Below are positions 53,578 to 63,695 of a DNA stretch of 64,000 nt, in pieces (the first letter of the stretch is position 1; every line of letters begins with the position of its first letter). Source of the DNA: Pleomorphomonas diazotrophica (GTDB lineage: Bacteria > Pseudomonadota > Alphaproteobacteria > Rhizobiales > Pleomorphomonadaceae); assembly GCF_002844595.1 (NCBI RefSeq), contig NZ_PJNW01000002.1, forward strand, positions 744,001-808,000. Reading direction: 5' to 3'. The notes under the pieces are model-generated. The model saw only the letters and a list, made by a program, of their open reading frames with translations. It did no database searches and was not told the DNA's origin. The position numbers were made by a program, and so were the translations under genes.

Positions 53578-54704
53578 TCACGCATCGCCGCGGCAGAGCC
53601 CGCCGTGTCCTCGCCCTCATTCGCAAGGAAAGCTTCCAGATCGTCCGCGACCCCTCCAGCATCCTCATCGCGCTGGTCTTGCCGCTGATCCTTCTGTTCC
53701 TGTTCGGCTATGGCGTGTCGCTGGACACCACGCGCACCCGCGTCGGGCTCGTGCTGGAGGAGACCACCCCCGTTACCCTCGACCTCGCCGCCAGCTTCCA
53801 GAACTCGCGCTATTTCGATGTGACGATCGGTCGCGACCGGCGCGTGTTCACGGCAGATCTTGTCCAGAGTCGGATCGGCGGTATCCTGGTCATACCCGAC
53901 GGCTTCACCGCCGATCTGACGGCCGCTCGCCACCCGGCTGTGCAGGTGATCGTCGATGGCGCCGACCCCAACACGGCCAACTTCGTGCAGAATTACGCGG
54001 CCGGTACGGTCTCCACCTGGGAGGCGCAACGGGCGGCCGAGCGGGCGTTGACGGCGATGCCGCTCGCCGTTCAGCAGCGCGTCTGGTTCAACCCCGAGCT
54101 CACCAGCCGCAACTTCCTGGTGCCGGGATCGATCACCATCGTCATGACGCTGGTCGGAACGTTGCTCACCTCGATGGTGATCGCCCGCGAGTGGGAACGC
54201 GGCACCATGGAAGCGATGATGGCAACGCCCGTCACGGCCTGGGAGTTGCTCGCCGGCAAGATCGTGCCCTATTTCCTGCTCGGTCTCGGATCGATGAGCC
54301 TCTGCGTCGCGCTCGCCGTCTGGCTTTTCGGTGTGCCGTTCCGGGGATCGGTTCTGGCGCTTTATGCGCTGTCGTCCGCCTTCCTGATGCCGGCGCTGGG
54401 GCAGGGCTTCCTGATATCGGCGGTCACCAAGAACCAGTTCCTCGCCTCGCAACTGGCGCTGTTGTCGGGCTTCCTGCCGAGCTTTCTCTTGTCGGGCTTC
54501 ATCTTCGAGATCAACTCGATGCCCCTGGTGATCCAGTACATCTCGATGATCGTGCCAGCCCGGTACCTGATCCCGAGCCTGCAATCGGTCTTCCTGGCCG
54601 GCGACATCTGGCCGCTGTTCCTGCGCTCGATCCTCGTTCTCCTGGCATTCGGCTTCGTTCTCTTTGCCGTCGCCATCCGCAAGACCGCCAAGAGGATCGC
54701 CTGA
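53574..54704 (+). CDS. ybhS: ABC exporter permease (YbhS-like)
   Basis: The 376-residue ABC-2 type permease has an N-terminal helix (ILIALVLPLILLFLFGYGVSL), a periplasmic domain (about 55-180) and a C-terminal bundle with MVIAREWERGTMEAMMATPV, the conserved ABC-2 loop, and LPSFLLSGFIFEINSMPLVIQ. It pairs with the YbhR-like protein encoded one base further on. Confidence 0.93.
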   Translation: MITHRRGRARRVLALIRKESFQIVRDPSSILIALVLPLILLFLFGYGVSLDTTRTRVGLVLEETTPVTLDLAASFQNSRYFDVTIGRDRRVFTADLVQSRIGGILVIPDGFTADLTAARHPAVQVIVDGADPNTANFVQNYAAGTVSTWEAQRAAERALTAMPLAVQQRVWFNPELTSRNFLVPGSITIVMTLVGTLLTSMVIAREWERGTMEAMMATPVTAWELLAGKIVPYFLLGLGSMSLCVALAVWLFGVPFRGSVLALYALSSAFLMPALGQGFLISAVTKNQFLASQLALLSGFLPSFLLSGFIFEINSMPLVIQYISMIVPARYLIPSLQSVFLAGDIWPLFLRSILVLLAFGFVLFAVAIRKTAKRIA

Positions 54705-54705
54705 C

Positions 54706-55818
54706 ATGGGACTGACACGTCTCTTCGCCCTCGTCCGGAAGGAGTTCCTCGCCCTCTTTCGCGATCCCAAGAGCCGGATGATCCTGATCGCGCCTCCGGT
54801 GATGCAGTTGCTGGTGTTCTCCTACGCGGCCACCCTTGAAGTGCAGAACGTCGACGTCATGGTGCTCAACCGCGATGCCGGTCATTGGGGAAGCGAGTTC
54901 ACGAGCCGCATCGAGGCATCGCCGCAGTTTCGCCTCGTCCAACGCACCCAGGACCCCGCAGAGCTTCGGGAGGCGATCGACCGCGAGCGGGTGATCGCGG
55001 CTGTGGAAATCGGCGCGGACTTCTCGCGCAACATCGAAGCCGGCACGACCGCCGATCTCGCCATCATTCTCGACGGCCGGCGGTCCAACGCTTCGCAGAT
55101 CGTCGGCGGCTACCTTTCCTCCATTGCCGCCGGTCTCGCCGCCGACACCCCGGCCGGCAAGCGGCTTGCGACGGTCCGCGTTGGCACCGTGGCACGCAAC
55201 TGGTTCAATCCCAGCCTGGATTTCAAATGGTTCATGGTGCCTGGTCTCGTCGCCTCGATCGCCATGCTGGTTGGCCTGTTGGTGACGTCGCTTTCCATCG
55301 CCCGTGAACGTGAACTGGGCACCTTCGATCAGTTGATGGTGTCGCCGCTTCGGACCCATGAGATCCTGATCGGCAAGGTGATCCCGCCGATCCTGATCGG
55401 CTTGCTGCACATCACCCTGTTCATTCTCGCCGCCGTCTGGATCTTTGGCATTCCCCTGCGCGGGTCGCTGATCGCCCTCTATGCGGCGGCCTTCTTCTAC
55501 CTGATCTCGCTGGTCGGCTTCGGCCTGTTCATCTCGGCCATGGCGGCTACCCAGCAGCAGGCCATCCTTGGCGCCTTCCTGTTCCTCGCGCCGGCGATGC
55601 TGCTCTCCGGCTTCGCCACGCCAATCGCCAACATGCCCGAGTGGTTGCAGGCGCTCACCTACGTCAATCCGCTCCGCTATTTCCTGGTGATCGTGCGCGG
55701 CGTGTTCCTGAAGGACATCCCGCTTGCCGAGATCATCGCGGAAACCGTGCCGTTGGCGCTGATCGCCTGCGTGACGTTGCCTGCGGCGGGATGGCTGTTC
55801 CGGCGGCGGCTGGAATGA
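54706..55818 (+). CDS. ybhR: ABC exporter permease (YbhR-like)
   Basis: The 370-residue ABC-2 permease starts LFALVRKEFLALFRDPKSR, with a first helix at about 27-45, a periplasmic domain, then LSIARERELGTFDQLMVSPL and the six-helix bundle with AMLLSGFATPIANMPEWLQ. It is the last gene of the operon. Only about 50 bases separate it from the convergent chemotaxis gene; I see no strong terminator between them. Confidence 0.93.
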   Translation: MGLTRLFALVRKEFLALFRDPKSRMILIAPPVMQLLVFSYAATLEVQNVDVMVLNRDAGHWGSEFTSRIEASPQFRLVQRTQDPAELREAIDRERVIAAVEIGADFSRNIEAGTTADLAIILDGRRSNASQIVGGYLSSIAAGLAADTPAGKRLATVRVGTVARNWFNPSLDFKWFMVPGLVASIAMLVGLLVTSLSIARERELGTFDQLMVSPLRTHEILIGKVIPPILIGLLHITLFILAAVWIFGIPLRGSLIALYAAAFFYLISLVGFGLFISAMAATQQQAILGAFLFLAPAMLLSGFATPIANMPEWLQALTYVNPLRYFLVIVRGVFLKDIPLAEIIAETVPLALIACVTLPAAGWLFRRRLE

Positions 55819-55867
55819 AAAGCGGCGACCCGAGGGCCGCCGCAAGATCGCTATCGCATGAAGCTTC

Positions 55868-57901
55868 TCAGGCGCTACGGACCGAGGAGAGGAAGCGGCT
55901 CACCTCGTCGCGCAGCGTGTCCGACTGCCGGGCGAGATCGTCGGCCGACGACAGTACCTGCGTCGCCGCGCTGGAGGACTCGGTCGCCGCCTGAGTGATG
56001 CCGACGATGTTCTGCGACACCTGATGGGTGCCCGACGAAGCCTGGGAGACGTTGCGGGCAATCTCGTTGGTCGCCGCGCCCTGCTGGTCAACGGCCGCAG
56101 CGATGGACGACGCGATGGCGTTGAGCTGCTCGATGATCGAGGTGATGCCGACGATCGCTTCGGCCGACGACTGGGTCGACGACTGGATTTCGCCGATCTG
56201 GCGGGAGATCTGCGAGGTCGCCTTCGACGTCTGGTCGGCGAGTTGCTTCACCTCGGCGGCAACCACCGCGAAGCCCTTGCCGGCCTCGCCGGCCCGTGCC
56301 GCCTCGATGGTGGCATTGAGCGCCAGAAGGTTGGTCTGGCTGGCGATGCTGTCGATGAGGTTGACCACCTCGCCGATGCGGTTGGCGCTTTCCGCCAGCT
56401 CGCGGACGCGGTTGGCGGTCGCCTGCGCGTCGCTGGCCGCGCGGGAGGCGACACGGGTGCTCTCGTCGGCTTGCCGCTTGATCTCGCCGATGGAGGAGGC
56501 GAGTTCCTCAGCCGACGCCGCGACGGTTTCGACGTTGGTGGACGCCTCCTCGGCGGCGCTCGCCACCGTGATCGACTGCCCCGACATCTCCTCGGTGGCC
56601 GAGGTCATCGATCGCGCGGCAAGCTGCAGCTGGGACGATGCGCTGACCACCGACTGCACCACGCCGCCGACGGCCATCTCAAAGGCGTCGGCGAGCTGGT
56701 TCATCTCGCCGCGCCGGCGCTCTTCGGTCACGGCCTTGGCGTGATCCTGCTCGACGCGCAGACGCTCGTTCTCCTGCAGCCCCTCCTTGAAGACGTTGAG
56801 TGTCGCGGCCATCGTACCCACTTCGTCTGCCCGGCCGAGGCCGGGAATGGTCACTGCGAGCTCACCGGTCGACAGGCGCTGCATGGCGCGGGTGATGGAG
56901 ACGATTGGACGGGAAATGCCACGGCCGAGCAGAAAGGCGAACACCAGCCCGATGACGAGACCGCCGGCCGAGATGCCCCACAGCATGGTCTCTGACGACG
57001 CCAGCATCTGCTCGGACTTTGCCTGCAATGCGGCCTGGCTCTTGGTGGCGACGCCCATGAAGGCGTTGAGCGTGTCGGTGATGGCGGCGACCTTGTCATT
57101 GAGCGCCGCGACATCCTTGATGTTCTGAAGACTGGAGGCTTGAATGACCGTGAAATCGGACTCGTATTGCTGCGCCTTGTCGCGCAGCTCGGCAAATGTT
57201 GACCGCAGTTCCTTCGGACCGGACTTGGCCGTGGAATCGATCCAGCTGTCCGCCGTGGTCAGCGTGTCGAGCGCCGTCTGAAGCGACTCGTCGTCGAGGT
57301 TGGCAAGGGCGACATTCACCTGATTCTGCACAAGCAGGATCAGCCGCAGGATCTCGTTGACGGTATCGCGCGTGGCGGCGTCGCTGGTGGCCAGCGCAAT
57401 GGCGGCCACGTCCTCAAGGCCCTTCTGCACGGCGGCGACGGCCGGTTCCATCGACTGGGCGCGCATCGTGGCCAACTTGGCTTTTTCGCTACCGATGCGG
57501 GCGAGTTCCGTTGCGTAGGACTCGAACTCCAGGCTGAGTTCCTGAAGCGTATCGCGTTGCCCAAAGTCGGAAACCTTGCTGGTTCCCTCGGCAATGGCGG
57601 CGCGCAGAAGTTCGGCCTGCTTTTCGGTGGCCTGAGCCGTACCGGGCAGCGAGGTGTAGATGAGCTCGCGGCTCAGACGGCGATACTCCAGGAACTTGGC
57701 CTGGATGTCATTGGCGATGCTGACTTCGACATTGCGCGTGGCAAGGTCGGTCACGACGCTGTTCGACTGGGAAAACGTCCGGAGCGCGACGCCTGCCACG
57801 ATAGTCATCAACGTTAGCGCTATCAGAAAACCCGAAACGATCTTTGCCGATATGCCGAGCCGCCAGGCCTTTCCCTTGAGCTTGCCAACAGTCCAGCGCA
57901 T
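55868..57901 (-). CDS. Methyl-accepting chemotaxis protein
   Basis: The 677-residue receptor has a first helix ([20 protein letters not shown], about 21-40), a periplasmic helical sensor region (about 41-300), a second helix ([19 protein letters not shown]), a HAMP domain ([19 protein letters not shown]) and a long cytoplasmic coiled-coil signalling domain. The hairpin tip has [20 protein letters not shown]. No CheB/CheR-docking pentapeptide is seen at the C-terminus, which ends SVRSA. The periplasmic region has no small-molecule motif that I can name. It lies between two exporter/importer operons and is a lone gene. Confidence 0.94.
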   Translation of the reverse strand: MRWTVGKLKGKAWRLGISAKIVSGFLIALTLMTIVAGVALRTFSQSNSVVTDLATRNVEVSIANDIQAKFLEYRRLSRELIYTSLPGTAQATEKQAELLRAAIAEGTSKVSDFGQRDTLQELSLEFESYATELARIGSEKAKLATMRAQSMEPAVAAVQKGLEDVAAIALATSDAATRDTVNEILRLILLVQNQVNVALANLDDESLQTALDTLTTADSWIDSTAKSGPKELRSTFAELRDKAQQYESDFTVIQASSLQNIKDVAALNDKVAAITDTLNAFMGVATKSQAALQAKSEQMLASSETMLWGISAGGLVIGLVFAFLLGRGISRPIVSITRAMQRLSTGELAVTIPGLGRADEVGTMAATLNVFKEGLQENERLRVEQDHAKAVTEERRRGEMNQLADAFEMAVGGVVQSVVSASSQLQLAARSMTSATEEMSGQSITVASAAEEASTNVETVAASAEELASSIGEIKRQADESTRVASRAASDAQATANRVRELAESANRIGEVVNLIDSIASQTNLLALNATIEAARAGEAGKGFAVVAAEVKQLADQTSKATSQISRQIGEIQSSTQSSAEAIVGITSIIEQLNAIASSIAAAVDQQGAATNEIARNVSQASSGTHQVSQNIVGITQAATESSSAATQVLSSADDLARQSDTLRDEVSRFLSSVRSA

Positions 57902-58523
57902 CTCTCTCTCCCAAAAGCAATCGTCCGGGCAATTTCCTGCCTGAACCGCGCGTTCAAACCTGTGGGCTCATTTCAGGACTGACTGGGTTAAGCCGCCGTT
58001 TATTCCCGCGACAAACTTGAGAAGCTGACGCTGCTGCCTGAACAAATGTCGAGATACTTGACGATGTGCTTTGTTCCGGTTTGAGGTGAAACGATACAAT
58101 CTGTAGTGAACCACTGTAGAGTCTATTGTATATTTTCATTCACTGATAGTATATTTGATGTGTATGTGGACTTACGACGTAACTCCACTGTAAAGATGGC
58201 TTGCAGCCTTCGGAGAAAGCGTCCCTTGCCTGGCCGCTCTCCAGCGTCGTCTTGCAAAACGAAGGCGGGTTATTGGCTGACCGGCTTCCCAAGATACCCG
58301 TGTGCCAACGGTTTCCTTCAAGTTGGTGGAAGCCACATCAGGCTCAAATGGGCCGAGTGAAAGTACGTATCGACGAAAGGACTAGATGTTTTTCCCGTCC
58401 CGCTGCGCTGTCGGCGCTTGGTCCGAAAGGTGCGAAATTGCAGACCGCTGCCGATTCCTGTCGGTTTTCCGGTCCGGGCCGGTGGTTGGCGGGGGCGTCA
58501 ATGGCCCTTCCGAACCGTCTTCG
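57902..58523 (+). other. Long gene-free stretch, AT-rich in its middle
   Basis: No supported gene lies between the chemotaxis gene and the ugp operon. Several short frames cross the stretch but have neither ribosome sites nor recognisable products. From about 58085 to 58200 the composition is AT-rich, with CTGTAG at 58101 and 58114, CTGTAA at 58188 and CCACTGTA at both 58111 and 58185. It probably holds the chemotaxis promoter and distal ugp control sites. Confidence 0.5.
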
Positions 58524-58541
58524 CTGTCGTCGAACCGTCAT
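58524..58541 (+). promoter_or_regulatory. Pho-box-like site upstream of ugpB
   Basis: CTGTCGT-CGAA-CCGTCAT is two 7-base direct repeats with a 4-base spacer and 11-base period. It matches the PhoB box (CTGTCAT-N4-CTGTCAT) at 12 of 14 positions, 76 bases before ugpB. A further CCGTCAC at 58557 is in the same 11-base register (two periods on). It suggests activation under phosphate limitation. Confidence 0.65.
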
Positions 58542-58616
58542 GGCGCAGCAATCTACCCGTCACACACCGCTCCTACTGCTTGCCGTCACCGACAACCTTG
58601 AGAGTAGGAAAACGCC

Positions 58617-59936
58617 ATGCTGACGCGGTCCTTCATCGCTGGACTTGCCCTGACCTTCCTGTCCGGCTCGTCTTTCGCCGCCACCGAAATCACCTGGTGG
58701 CATGCCATGGGCGGCGAACTCGGCAAGAAGCTCGATGAAATCGTCGCCAAATACAACGCCTCTCAGGGCGACTATAAGGTGACGGCCGTCTACAAGGGGT
58801 CCTATCCCGAGACCATGACGGCTGCCATTGCCGCCTTCCGCGCCAAGCAGCAGCCCGACATCGTACAGGTGTTCGAGGTCGGCACCGGCACCATGATGGC
58901 GGCCGAGGGCGCCGTCTATCCGGTCTATCAGCTGATGAAGGATACCGGCGCCACCTTCGATCCGAAGGCCTTCCTGCCGGCCGTCGTCGGCTACTACACC
59001 GATACCGACGGCAGCATGCTGTCGATGCCGTTCAACTCGTCGACGCCGATCCTCTACTACAACAAGGACGTCTTCCAGAAGGCCGGGCTCGATCCCGAGC
59101 AGCCGCCCAAGACCTGGGAGGAGGTGGAGTCCTTCTCGAAGAAGATCATGTCGTCGGGCGCTGCCAAGTGCGGCTTCACCACCGGCTGGATCTCCTGGAT
59201 TCAGCTCGAAAACTTCTCGGCCTGGCACAATCAGCCGATCGGCACCCAGCAGAACGGCATCGGCGGCATGGACGCCGAACTAACCTTCAACGGCGACCTG
59301 CAGGTCCGCCACTGGACCAATCTCAAGAAATGGCAGGACGAGGGGCTGTTCCAATATGGCGGCCCGGCCGGCGGCAACGACGCTCCGCCGAAATTCTACA
59401 GCCAGGAATGTGCGATCTACATGAACTCCTCGGCCTCGCGGGCCGGCGTGATCGCCAACTCCAAGGACTTCAAGGTCGGCTTCGGCATGCTGCCCTATTA
59501 TTCGGACGTTCAAGGCGCGCCGCAGAACTCAATCATCGGTGGCGCCACGCTCTGGGTTCTGAAGGGACACGACGAAGCCGAGTACAAGGGCGTCGCCAAC
59601 TTCTTCACCTTCCTGTCGTCGCCGGAGGTACAGGCCGACTGGCATCAGTATTCCGGCTATCTGCCGATCACCGAGGCCGCCTACAGGCTCGGTCAGGAGC
59701 AGGGCTTCTATGCCAAGAACCCCGGTTCGGACGTCGCCATCAAGCAGATCACGCTCAATCCGCCGACCGACAACTCCAAGGGCCTGCGCTTCGGCAACTA
59801 TGTGCAGATCCGTGACGTGATCGACGAGGAGTTCCAGAACCTGCTCGCCGGAAAGAAGGCTCCGAAGGAGGCGCTCGACTCCGTCGTGACGCGCGGCAAC
59901 AAGCTGATCGCCGACTTCCGCGCCGCCAACGGCTGA
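58617..59936 (+). CDS. ugpB: sn-Glycerol-3-phosphate ABC transporter substrate-binding protein
   Basis: The 439-residue protein has a signal peptide ([21 protein letters not shown]) and the UgpB pattern: [49 protein letters not shown] and [18 protein letters not shown]. It binds glycerol-3-phosphate or glycerophosphodiesters in the periplasm. It opens the ugpBAEC operon behind a Pho-box-like site. Confidence 0.95.
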   Translation: MLTRSFIAGLALTFLSGSSFAATEITWWHAMGGELGKKLDEIVAKYNASQGDYKVTAVYKGSYPETMTAAIAAFRAKQQPDIVQVFEVGTGTMMAAEGAVYPVYQLMKDTGATFDPKAFLPAVVGYYTDTDGSMLSMPFNSSTPILYYNKDVFQKAGLDPEQPPKTWEEVESFSKKIMSSGAAKCGFTTGWISWIQLENFSAWHNQPIGTQQNGIGGMDAELTFNGDLQVRHWTNLKKWQDEGLFQYGGPAGGNDAPPKFYSQECAIYMNSSASRAGVIANSKDFKVGFGMLPYYSDVQGAPQNSIIGGATLWVLKGHDEAEYKGVANFFTFLSSPEVQADWHQYSGYLPITEAAYRLGQEQGFYAKNPGSDVAIKQITLNPPTDNSKGLRFGNYVQIRDVIDEEFQNLLAGKKAPKEALDSVVTRGNKLIADFRAANG

Positions 59937-59958
59937 GACCGCAAACCCGATCAAGCGC

Positions 59959-59987
59959 GGCGCCGGCGGGTTCGCCCGTTCGGCGCC
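59959..59987 (+). terminator. Intergenic hairpin between ugpB and ugpA
   Basis: A 7-bp GC stem (59959-59965 with 59981-59987) encloses an inner CGGG/CCCG stem with a TTCG loop. Without a good T-tract it more likely protects the ugpB message and reduces read-through than terminates fully. Confidence 0.55.
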
Positions 59988-60045
59988 AGCTTTCATCACG
60001 GCGGCTGATACGCGATGCCGCCCGGCTTCTCGATCCGGTTTTCTC

Positions 60046-60930
60046 ATGCAGACCAAGCGCACCGTCTTCGGCAACCGCCTGCTGCCTTACGCGCTCCTCT
60101 TGCCGCAGATCGCAGTGACCGTCGTGTTCTTCCTGTGGCCGGCGGCCCAGGCGGTTCTCCAGTCCTTCCAGCGAGAGGACGCCTTCGGTCTTTCAACCAC
60201 CTGGGTCGGCCTTGCCAACTACCTCGACCTTCTGGACGACCCGAGCTATCTCAACTCGCTCAAGGTAACGGCCATCTTCGCGCCGGCGGTAACGCTGTTG
60301 TCGGTGGGGCTCGGGCTCGTCTTCGCCGCCAGTCTCGACCGGCTCGTCCGCGGCGGCCGCGCCTATTCGACCTTGCTGGTCTGGCCCTACGCCGTGGCGC
60401 CAGCCGTCGCCGGCATCATGTGGTGGTTTCTGTTCAATCCCACCGTCGGCCTGCTGCCTTACCTTCTTGCCATGATCGGTTATCGCTGGGACCATGCGTT
60501 GCAGCCAACAGACGCCATGATCTTGGTGGTGATCGCCGCGAGCTGGAAGCAGGTTTCCTACAACTTCCTGTTCTTCATGGCCGGTCTGCAGGCGATCCCC
60601 AAATCGATGATCGAGGCGGCGGCCATCGACGGCGCCGGGCCGGTGAAGCGCTTCTTCACCATCGTCTTCCCGCTTCTGTCGCCGACCACCTTTTTCCTGG
60701 CGGTGATCAACCTCGTCTACGCGATGTTCGACACCTTCCCGGTGATCCACGCGACCACCGGCGGCAATCCGGCTCAGTCGACCAACATCCTGGTCTACAA
60801 GGTGTTCGTCGACGGCTTCATCGGCCTCAACCTCGGCTCGTCGGCGGCGCAATCGGTGGTGCTGATGGCCATCGTGGTGGCGCTCACCGTGATCCAGTTC
60901 AAGTGGGTCGAGCGCAAGGTAACCTATTGA
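60046..60930 (+). CDS. ugpA: sn-Glycerol-3-phosphate ABC transporter permease
   Basis: The 294-residue MalF-type permease has six helices and the EAA loop ([22 protein letters not shown]) near 185-206. It begins [22 protein letters not shown] and has [20 protein letters not shown], both typical of UgpA. It pairs with UgpE, encoded 10 bp downstream. Confidence 0.94.
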   Translation: MQTKRTVFGNRLLPYALLLPQIAVTVVFFLWPAAQAVLQSFQREDAFGLSTTWVGLANYLDLLDDPSYLNSLKVTAIFAPAVTLLSVGLGLVFAASLDRLVRGGRAYSTLLVWPYAVAPAVAGIMWWFLFNPTVGLLPYLLAMIGYRWDHALQPTDAMILVVIAASWKQVSYNFLFFMAGLQAIPKSMIEAAAIDGAGPVKRFFTIVFPLLSPTTFFLAVINLVYAMFDTFPVIHATTGGNPAQSTNILVYKVFVDGFIGLNLGSSAAQSVVLMAIVVALTVIQFKWVERKVTY

Positions 60931-60940
60931 GGAACCGGCC

Positions 60941-61789
60941 ATGATCGACCGCCATCCCTGGCTCGACGCGCTCGCCCATGCCGTATTGATCATCGGCGTG
61001 CTGGTCGTTGCCTTTCCCGTCTATGTCGCCGTCATCGCCTCGACGCACGGCCCCAACGACTTCATGTCCGGGCTGGTGCCGTTGCTGCCGGGCGGCGAGA
61101 TGGTCGCCAACTACCGCTCCATGCTGACCGACGGTCTGTCCAGTTCCGGCGCGCCGCCGCTCGGCGGCATGCTGTTGAACTCGCTGGTGATGGCGCTCGC
61201 CATCGCCTTCGGCAAGATCGTCATCTCCATCCTGTCGGCCTATGCCATCGTCTACTTCCGCTTTCCCTTCCGGGCGGTCGCCTTCTGGATGATCTTCATC
61301 ACGCTGATGCTGCCCGTCGAGGTGCGCATCGTGCCGACCTTCAAGGTGGTGGCCGATCTCGGCCTTCTCGACAGCTACGCCGGCCTGACGATCCCGCTGA
61401 TCGCCTCGGCGACGGCCACCTTCCTGTTTCGGCAGTTCTTCCTGACGGTGCCGGATGAACTGATGGAAGCGGCTCGTATCGACGGCGCCGGGCCGCTCAA
61501 GTTCTTCCGCGACATTCTGCTGCCGCTCAGCCGGACCAACATCGCCGCCCTGTTCGTCATCCTCTTCATCTACGGCTGGAACCAATACCTCTGGCCCTTG
61601 ATGGTCACCACCACCTCTAGCCACTACACCATCGTCATGGGCATCAAGCGCATGTCGGACGTCGCCGACGCTCTGCCGCAATGGAACGTCGTCATGACCA
61701 CGGTGGTGCTCGCCATGCTGCCGCCGGTGATCGTGGTGGTCGGCATGCAGCGGCTGTTCGTCAAGGGCCTCATCGAAACGGAGAAGTGA
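60941..61789 (+). CDS. ugpE: sn-Glycerol-3-phosphate ABC transporter permease
   Basis: The 282-residue MalG-type permease has six helices, the [21 protein letters not shown] segment and the EAA loop ([22 protein letters not shown]) near 173-194. The [14 protein letters not shown] segment is typical of UgpE. ugpC starts 2 bases after its stop. Confidence 0.94.
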   Translation: MIDRHPWLDALAHAVLIIGVLVVAFPVYVAVIASTHGPNDFMSGLVPLLPGGEMVANYRSMLTDGLSSSGAPPLGGMLLNSLVMALAIAFGKIVISILSAYAIVYFRFPFRAVAFWMIFITLMLPVEVRIVPTFKVVADLGLLDSYAGLTIPLIASATATFLFRQFFLTVPDELMEAARIDGAGPLKFFRDILLPLSRTNIAALFVILFIYGWNQYLWPLMVTTTSSHYTIVMGIKRMSDVADALPQWNVVMTTVVLAMLPPVIVVVGMQRLFVKGLIETEK

Positions 61790-61791
61790 GC

Positions 61792-62868
61792 ATGTCCGCC
61801 ATCGAAATCGCCGCCGTGAGCAAGGTCTACGCTGGCGGCGTTCGGGCCGTTTCCGAGGTCAGCCTGTCCATTGCCGACGGCGAGTTCATCGTGCTGGTCG
61901 GCCCGTCCGGCTGCGGCAAGTCGACGCTGCTCAGGATGATCGCCGGCCTAGAGACGATCTCGTCGGGAACCGTCACGATCGGCAGCCGTGTGGTCAACGA
62001 CATCGATCCGGCGGCGCGCAACATCGCCATGGTGTTCCAGAACTATGCGCTCTACCCGCACATGAGCGTCTACGACAATCTCGCCTACGGTCTCCGGAAC
62101 CGCGGCGTTCCCAAGGCGGACATCGACGCCCGCGTTGCCGAGGCGGCGCGCATGCTGGAGATCGAACCATTTCTTGAGCGCAAGCCGAAGCAGCTGTCCG
62201 GCGGCCAGCGGCAGCGCGTTGCCATGGGGCGAGCCATCGTCCGTAAGCCCGACGCCTTCCTGTTCGACGAGCCGCTCTCCAATCTCGACGCCAAGCTGCG
62301 CGTTTCCATGCGGGGCGAGATCCGCCAGTTGCAGCGCCGGCTCGGCGTCACGTCGGTCTATGTGACGCACGACCAGCTCGAGGCGATGACGCTGGCCGAC
62401 CGGATCGTCGTCTTGAACGGCGGCCGCGTCGAGCAGGTCGGTCGGCCGCTCGACGTCTATCACAGCCCCGCATCGACCTTCGTTGCGAGCTTCATCGGCT
62501 CGCCGGCCATGAATCTCGCCGATGCCGAGGTGATGGGCGGCTCGGTGGCGATCGGCGGGCAAGTGGTAGCACGGGGCGTCGCCGGCATCGTCGACGGCAA
62601 GCTGACCGTAGGCCTCCGAGCCGAGGACATCCAGCTAGCCACCTCGGGGGCCGGTGTGCCCTTTGTGGTCCGCTATGTCGAGGAGCTCGGCGCTCTCCGT
62701 CTGGTGCATGGCTCGGTCGAGGGGAGGCACCTGACCATGGCACTGTCGCCGGATTTGCCGCTTTCCGACGAGATGAAGGTGGCGGTCGCTGCCGACCGGC
62801 TGCATTTCTTCGAGGGAGCTAGTGGCCGGCGGTTGGCCCGGCCGGCTGACGCTCAGGTCGGCAGGTAG
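61792..62868 (+). CDS. ugpC: sn-Glycerol-3-phosphate ABC transporter ATP-binding protein
   Basis: The 358-residue ATPase has Walker [11 protein letters not shown]-loop [20 protein letters not shown], signature [15 protein letters not shown], Walker [12 protein letters not shown] and the TOBE/MOI regulatory C-terminus (about 240-358) with [14 protein letters not shown] and VGLRAEDI. It completes ugpBAEC. Its 3' end overlaps the convergent cysteine hydrolase gene by 16 bases. Confidence 0.95.
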   Translation: MSAIEIAAVSKVYAGGVRAVSEVSLSIADGEFIVLVGPSGCGKSTLLRMIAGLETISSGTVTIGSRVVNDIDPAARNIAMVFQNYALYPHMSVYDNLAYGLRNRGVPKADIDARVAEAARMLEIEPFLERKPKQLSGGQRQRVAMGRAIVRKPDAFLFDEPLSNLDAKLRVSMRGEIRQLQRRLGVTSVYVTHDQLEAMTLADRIVVLNGGRVEQVGRPLDVYHSPASTFVASFIGSPAMNLADAEVMGGSVAIGGQVVARGVAGIVDGKLTVGLRAEDIQLATSGAGVPFVVRYVEELGALRLVHGSVEGRHLTMALSPDLPLSDEMKVAVAADRLHFFEGASGRRLARPADAQVGR

Positions 62869-63545
62869 CCGATCGCCTCATCGGTGCTCATCACCGAGCA
62901 GTAGATCATGTTCATGATCTCAAGCTCGCGATCATGCAGGTCCATGGTGCCGGCAGCGCAGGCATCCTCGGCGACGATGACGTCGAAGCTTTCATCGGCG
63001 AGGCTGCGCACCGTCGAGGCGACGCACTGGTCGGTGAAGATGCCGCAGCAGACCACGTGGGTGATGGCGAGGTTGGCGAGCACCAGGCGCAGATTGGTGC
63101 CGGTGAGCGCGCTGTCGGTGGTCTTGGTGACGACGATCTCGTCGCCCTCAGGCGCGATGGCCGGCACGATCTGGGACGCCAGCCCATCCTTCGGCAGCAG
63201 GAGGTTATTCCAGCCGGGCTTTTTCTGGCTGAGGGAGCGGTCGCGTCCATCATGGCGCAGGGCCGCGATGCGGGCATAGAGCACATCGAGGCCACGGCCG
63301 CGGAAAGCGGCAAGCAGCTTCTCAATCGATGGGATCACCGTGCCGTGCATGCGCTCGTGGAAGGGCGTCCAGGCATGATATCGGGCGAGGTCGTCGCCGA
63401 TCAGTTTCGTCGGATCCGGGCGGTCGAGATAGACGTTCTGAACGTCGATGATGAGCAGCGCCACCTTGCCGGGAAGGAGCATCGGGTCCTCCGGGGCGGG
63501 TGCGCCGTCATAATAGAAGGAGCGACGGGCGGTCTTCCAGGTCAT
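62853..63545 (-). CDS. Isochorismatase-like cysteine hydrolase
   Basis: The 230-residue enzyme has the family triad Asp34 ([10 protein letters not shown]), Lys141 ([10 protein letters not shown]) and Cys174 ([11 protein letters not shown]). The fold covers nicotinamidases, isochorismatases and N-carbamoyl amidohydrolases; the substrate is unknown. The gene is transcribed toward ugpC, which it overlaps at the 3' ends. A tandem 17-bp repeat lies just upstream of its start. Confidence 0.93.
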   Translation of the reverse strand: MTWKTARRSFYYDGAPAPEDPMLLPGKVALLIIDVQNVYLDRPDPTKLIGDDLARYHAWTPFHERMHGTVIPSIEKLLAAFRGRGLDVLYARIAALRHDGRDRSLSQKKPGWNNLLLPKDGLASQIVPAIAPEGDEIVVTKTTDSALTGTNLRLVLANLAITHVVCCGIFTDQCVASTVRSLADESFDVIVAEDACAAGTMDLHDRELEIMNMIYCSVMSTDEAIGYLPT

Positions 63546-63563
63546 GGTTGCTCCTCAACGATG

Positions 63564-63597
63564 CTGCTTCTTCATGAAGGCTGCTTCTTCATGAAGG
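63564..63597. repeat. Two perfect tandem copies of a 17-bp unit
   Basis: CTGCTTCTTCATGAAGG occurs at 63564-63580 and again at 63581-63597 with no gap. Each copy holds the inner palindrome CTTCATGAAG. The pair lies 18 bases upstream of the cysteine hydrolase start codon, a possible duplication or regulator-binding tandem. Confidence 0.85.
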
Positions 63598-63695
63598 CCC
63601 GCCCTCGCTTCCGCCGAGGCGAGGCGGGAGGCGAGGGCGGCAGGCCCCTCCGAGTGGCTGGCTCCACATGTACGGAGGGTGAAGGCCGAAAACGG

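Noticed and set aside
53439-55845. Two long minus-strand frames (443 and 444 codons)
   Set aside because: Both lie antisense to the YbhS- and YbhR-like permease genes and show repetitive Arg/His/Asp/Gln composition.
55819-55867. Possible terminator between ybhR and the chemotaxis gene
   Set aside because: Only a 4-5 bp GC stem without a T-tract can be drawn, too weak to call.
58106-58738. Several short plus-strand frames in the gap before ugpB
   Set aside because: No ribosome sites and no motifs. They also overlap one another and the Pho-box-like site.
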